64,000 bases of DNA. Origin: Umezawaea beigongshangensis. Lineage in GTDB: Bacteria; Actinomycetota; Actinomycetes; Mycobacteriales; Pseudonocardiaceae. The notes under the pieces are model-generated. The model saw nothing but the letters and a program-made list of their open reading frames with translations. It ran no database searches and was not told the DNA's origin. Positions 61,421-64,000 of this stretch are shown one piece after another. The DNA is taken from assembly GCF_016464305.1 (NCBI RefSeq), contig NZ_JAEIOJ010000001.1, positions 1-64,000 on the forward strand. Direction: 5' to 3'. Each line of letters starts with the position of its first letter. Position 1 is the stretch's first letter. The translations under genes were made by a program, and so were the position numbers.

Positions 61421-63064
61421 TCAGACGCGCGCGTCGGGCACGCAGTGCGTCATCTTCAGGCCCTCGACGTCGCGCGGCCCGTTGGAGCCGAGGTTCGCCA
61501 GACGCGCCCGGTCCCCGTCGGTCAGCGTCTGGCCGGCCAGCGGCTCCAGCCCGGCCACGTCCTGCGGCGCGATGCCCAGTCCCTCGCCGACGCGCAGGCC
61601 GAGGTCGTCCTCGACGAGGAGGAAGTGCCACACCATCCGCTCCTGGATCGGGCGCGGGCACTGCGACAGCAGGGTGGTGAAGTTCGCGACGAGGTCGTCG
61701 CGCTCCCAGTCCTCCATGAGCAGGTAGCGCTGCCCGGCCTGGGTGTAGTCGTCGGTGCGCGGGATGCGCTTGCGGGTCAGGCGACCGGCGATCTCCGGCC
61801 CCTGGTCGTCGTGCGTGGGGTACTCGGCCTCCCGCAGGCCGTCGATGATCGACGGCTCGTAGTTCACGTGCGGGTTCTCGCCCCCCGCGTCGGTGCGGTA
61901 GTCCATCTGCCCGTCGCGCTGGTTGGTGCGCACCCGCGTCTTCGCCTGGTTCACCGGCAGCTGGAGGTAGTTCGGCCCGACCCGGTAGCGCTGGGTGTCG
62001 CTGTAGGAGAACGTGCGGCCGACCAGCATCTTGTCGTCGGAGAAGTCGAGGCCGTCGACCAGGACGCCGGTGCCGAAGGCGATCTGCTCGTTCTCGGTGA
62101 AGAAGTCGCTCACGTTGCGGTCGAGCACCATGCGGCCCACCGGCTTCGCCGGGAACTCGTTCTCCGGCCACACCTTCGTGTCGTCCAGGGGGTCGAAGTC
62201 CAGCTCCGGGTGGTCGTCGTCGGACATCATCTGCACCAGCATCTCCCACTCGGGGAAGTCGCCGGCGTCGATGGCGTCCCGCAGGTCCTTCGTGGCGTGG
62301 CCGAGGTCCCGCGCCTGCACCTTCGCGGCGTCCTCCTCGGTCATGCTCCTCACGCCCTGCTTCGGCATCCAGTGGTACTTCACCAGGACGCTGTCGCCGT
62401 TCGCGTCGAGCCACTTGTAGGTGTTCACGCCGAAGCCCTGCATGTGCCGGTAGTCCGCCGGGATGCCCCGCGGGCTGAACAGGTTGACCAGCATGTGCAT
62501 CGCCTCCGGCGTCTGCGACATGAAGTCGAAGATGCGCGCCGGTTCCTGGCGGAACGTCACCGGGTCCGGCTTCAGCGCGTGGATCACGTCCGGGAACTTG
62601 ACCGCGTCGCGGATGAAGAACACCGCGAGGTTGTTGCCGACCACGTCCCAGTTGCCGTCCTCGGTGTAGAACTTCACCGCGAAGCCGCGCGGGTCGCGCG
62701 CCGCCTCCGAGGAGTCCCGGCCGCCGATGACGCTGGAGAAGCGGACGGCGACGTCGGTGCGCTTGCCCGGTTCGGCGAACAGCTTCGCGCGGGTGTACTT
62801 CGCGATCGGCTCGTCGCCCCACTTCCCGTAGGCCTCGAAGTACCCGAAGGACGTGGTGCCGCGCGCGTGCACCACCCGCTCCGGGATGCGCTCCCGGTCG
62901 AAGTGACTGATCTTCTCCAGGAACTGGTAGTTCTCCAGCGTCGCCGGGCCGCGGGCGCCGACCGTGCGCTGGTTCTGGTTGTCGTAGACGGGGTGCCCCT
63001 GCCGGTTCGTCAGGACCGGGCGGTCGTCCCCCGCCTCCGAGCCCTGGCTCGACACGTCGGTCAT
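61421..63064 (-). CDS. Monofunctional catalase
   Basis: 547 aa heme catalase. Active-site region [15 protein letters not shown] near residue 55 with the distal His, distal Asn in [13 protein letters not shown] near residue 130, and the proximal heme Tyr in [14 protein letters not shown] near residue 340. The length suits a small-subunit clade with a C-terminal extension. ATG at 63064. The 117 bases upstream have no clear sigma-70 hexamers. Degrades hydrogen peroxide in the cytoplasm. Confidence 0.96.
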   Translation of the reverse strand: MTDVSSQGSEAGDDRPVLTNRQGHPVYDNQNQRTVGARGPATLENYQFLEKISHFDRERIPERVVHARGTTSFGYFEAYGKWGDEPIAKYTRAKLFAEPGKRTDVAVRFSSVIGGRDSSEAARDPRGFAVKFYTEDGNWDVVGNNLAVFFIRDAVKFPDVIHALKPDPVTFRQEPARIFDFMSQTPEAMHMLVNLFSPRGIPADYRHMQGFGVNTYKWLDANGDSVLVKYHWMPKQGVRSMTEEDAAKVQARDLGHATKDLRDAIDAGDFPEWEMLVQMMSDDDHPELDFDPLDDTKVWPENEFPAKPVGRMVLDRNVSDFFTENEQIAFGTGVLVDGLDFSDDKMLVGRTFSYSDTQRYRVGPNYLQLPVNQAKTRVRTNQRDGQMDYRTDAGGENPHVNYEPSIIDGLREAEYPTHDDQGPEIAGRLTRKRIPRTDDYTQAGQRYLLMEDWERDDLVANFTTLLSQCPRPIQERMVWHFLLVEDDLGLRVGEGLGIAPQDVAGLEPLAGQTLTDGDRARLANLGSNGPRDVEGLKMTHCVPDARV

Positions 63065-63219
63065 GGGTGAACCGGTCCTTCCTGGTGGCGGATGCGGGCC
63101 AGAACTGGGCCTACCCGCGCCTCCCCCGCCCACTCGCCACCAGCGGGTGAGGCGGTTCCCCTGATCGGTGGAGTTCACGGGTGCCGACCGTCACCGCGGG
63201 CACGGCTATGCTGCCCGCC

Positions 63220-64000
63220 GTGATCAGGGTGCTGCGCGACTTCTCCAGCGGTGTGGGTCTGCTCGGCCGCGGTTTCGGGCTGGTGTTCCGCACGCCGCGC
63301 CTGCTGCTGATCGGCGCGATCCCCGCACTGATCACGACGGCGCTGCTGATCGGCGGCGTCGTCGCGCTGGGCGTGTGGATCGAGGACCTCGTCGCGTGGG
63401 CCACGCCCTTCGCCGACGACTGGAACGAGACCGTCCGCACGGTCGCGCGCTTCGCCGCCGGAGCCTCGCTCGTCACGGCGTTCGTCGCGATCGGGCTGCT
63501 GCTGTTCACCGCGATCACGCTGATCGTCGGCGGTCCCTTCTACGAGCACATCGCCGAGCACGTCGAGGACGAGATGGGCGGCGTGCCGGAGGCCGAGCAG
63601 GTCACCTGGTGGCGCTCGGCGGTGGTGGGCGCGCGCGACGGCGCGCTGCTGATCTGCATCGCCGTGCTGTGCGCGGTCCCGCTGTTCCTCGCCGGGTTCG
63701 TCCCCGTGGTCGGGCAGACGGTGGTGCCGGTGCTGGCCGTGTGCGTCAACGCCGCCCTGCTCGGCGTCGAGCTGACCGGCATCCCCTTCACCCGCAGGGG
63801 GAAGTCCCTCGCCGTGCGCAGGCGGGCGCTGAGCCGGCGCAGGGCGCTGACGCTCGGTTTCGCCGTGCCCACCTACCTGCTGTGCCTGGTCCCGCTCGCG
63901 GCGCTGGTCGTGATGCCGGCCGCGATGGCGGGTGGCACCGTGCTCGCGCACCAGCTGCTCGCGCAGACGCCGGCCGTTCGGCCGGACGGCGCCCCGGTGC
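63220..64000 (+). CDS. EI24/CysZ-like membrane protein, cut by window end
   Basis: Open frame that runs off the right edge, so at least 260 aa. Several hydrophobic helices: LLLIGAIPALITTALLIGGVVALGVWI, LVTAFVAIGLLLFTAITLIVGG, LLICIAVLCAVPLFLAGFV and AVPTYLLCLVPLAALVVMP. The opening FSSGVGLLGRGFGLVFRTPRLL and GGPFYEHIAEHVED match the EI24 domain family (PF07264), which includes the CysZ sulfate transporter. GTG at 63220 was chosen because TATGCT lies seven bases before it (leaderless); ATG at 63208 is in frame. The stop codon is not in the window. Confidence 0.85.
   Translation, partial: MIRVLRDFSSGVGLLGRGFGLVFRTPRLLLIGAIPALITTALLIGGVVALGVWIEDLVAWATPFADDWNETVRTVARFAAGASLVTAFVAIGLLLFTAITLIVGGPFYEHIAEHVEDEMGGVPEAEQVTWWRSAVVGARDGALLICIAVLCAVPLFLAGFVPVVGQTVVPVLAVCVNAALLGVELTGIPFTRRGKSLAVRRRALSRRRALTLGFAVPTYLLCLVPLAALVVMPAAMAGGTVLAHQLLAQTPAVRPDGAPV

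Overview
The window is high-GC DNA from an actinomycete. Evidence for this is the near-universal G/C third codon positions, many GTG starts, DUF397/DUF5753 regulator genes, a mycothiol-type maleylpyruvate isomerase family protein, DUF1844 divergent from infC, and GAAC-N4-GTTC type LexA boxes. The gene content fits the Pseudonocardiales (Saccharothrix/Lentzea/Actinosynnema-like); that placement is an inference from style, not a search.

Layout. 1-450: leader and promoter of an rRNA operon that runs left out of the window. 457-9585 (minus): argC-argJ-argB-argD-argF-argR-argH, then a 3-methyladenine glycosylase gene and tyrS; most junctions are 4-base stop/start overlaps, and argC looks leaderless behind a candidate ARG box. 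9692-17841: O-methyltransferase, a membrane-anchored protein, pheST, a TrmH-type rRNA methyltransferase, and infC-rpmI-rplT behind an attenuator-like leader, with DUF1844 divergent. 18105-20092: a decayed IS5-type transposase gene and a PIN toxin/HTH antitoxin pair with its own operator-like repeats. 20189-27470: a divergent D-amino-acid/N-acyl-D-amino-acid catabolism locus (RidA, IclR, PfkB-type kinase; and PLP deaminase, D-aminoacylase, GntP transporter). 27528-34200: repeat lipoprotein, LexA-controlled uvrA, mycothiol-dependent family protein and an acyltransferase.

34333-41743 is accessory DNA. A metallo-hydrolase gene is followed by a RAMA-CBS-HEPN protein gene (450 aa) and an AAA/DUF4143 ATPase, and then by a second, diverged copy of the 3' third of the same metallo-hydrolase gene, as if a small island had entered that gene and restored it. 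Next come an RNase HI-DUF5710-zinc-finger fusion, an orphan HExxH protein, and a RES toxin whose MbcA-type antitoxin is encoded convergently. 42943-48480 holds a tightly overlapped four-gene minus-strand cassette: a two-P-loop HerA/FtsK-like ATPase of 1062 aa, a winged-helix protein, an unrecognised 346-aa protein and a DUF4365-like protein with degraded nuclease residues. It has the look of an undescribed defence or DNA-processing system.

48654-64000: NUDIX, secreted endonuclease I, a STAND/TPR protein with a cyclase-like N-terminus, DUF5753/DUF397 regulators, a DUF3761 peptide, acyl-ACP desaturase, an aminotransferase class V protein, patatin, DUF309, DoxX, catalase, and an EI24/CysZ-like membrane protein cut by the window end. 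The two strongest candidates for new biology are the RAMA-CBS-HEPN island and the HerA cassette. No tRNA gene and no CRISPR array were seen.
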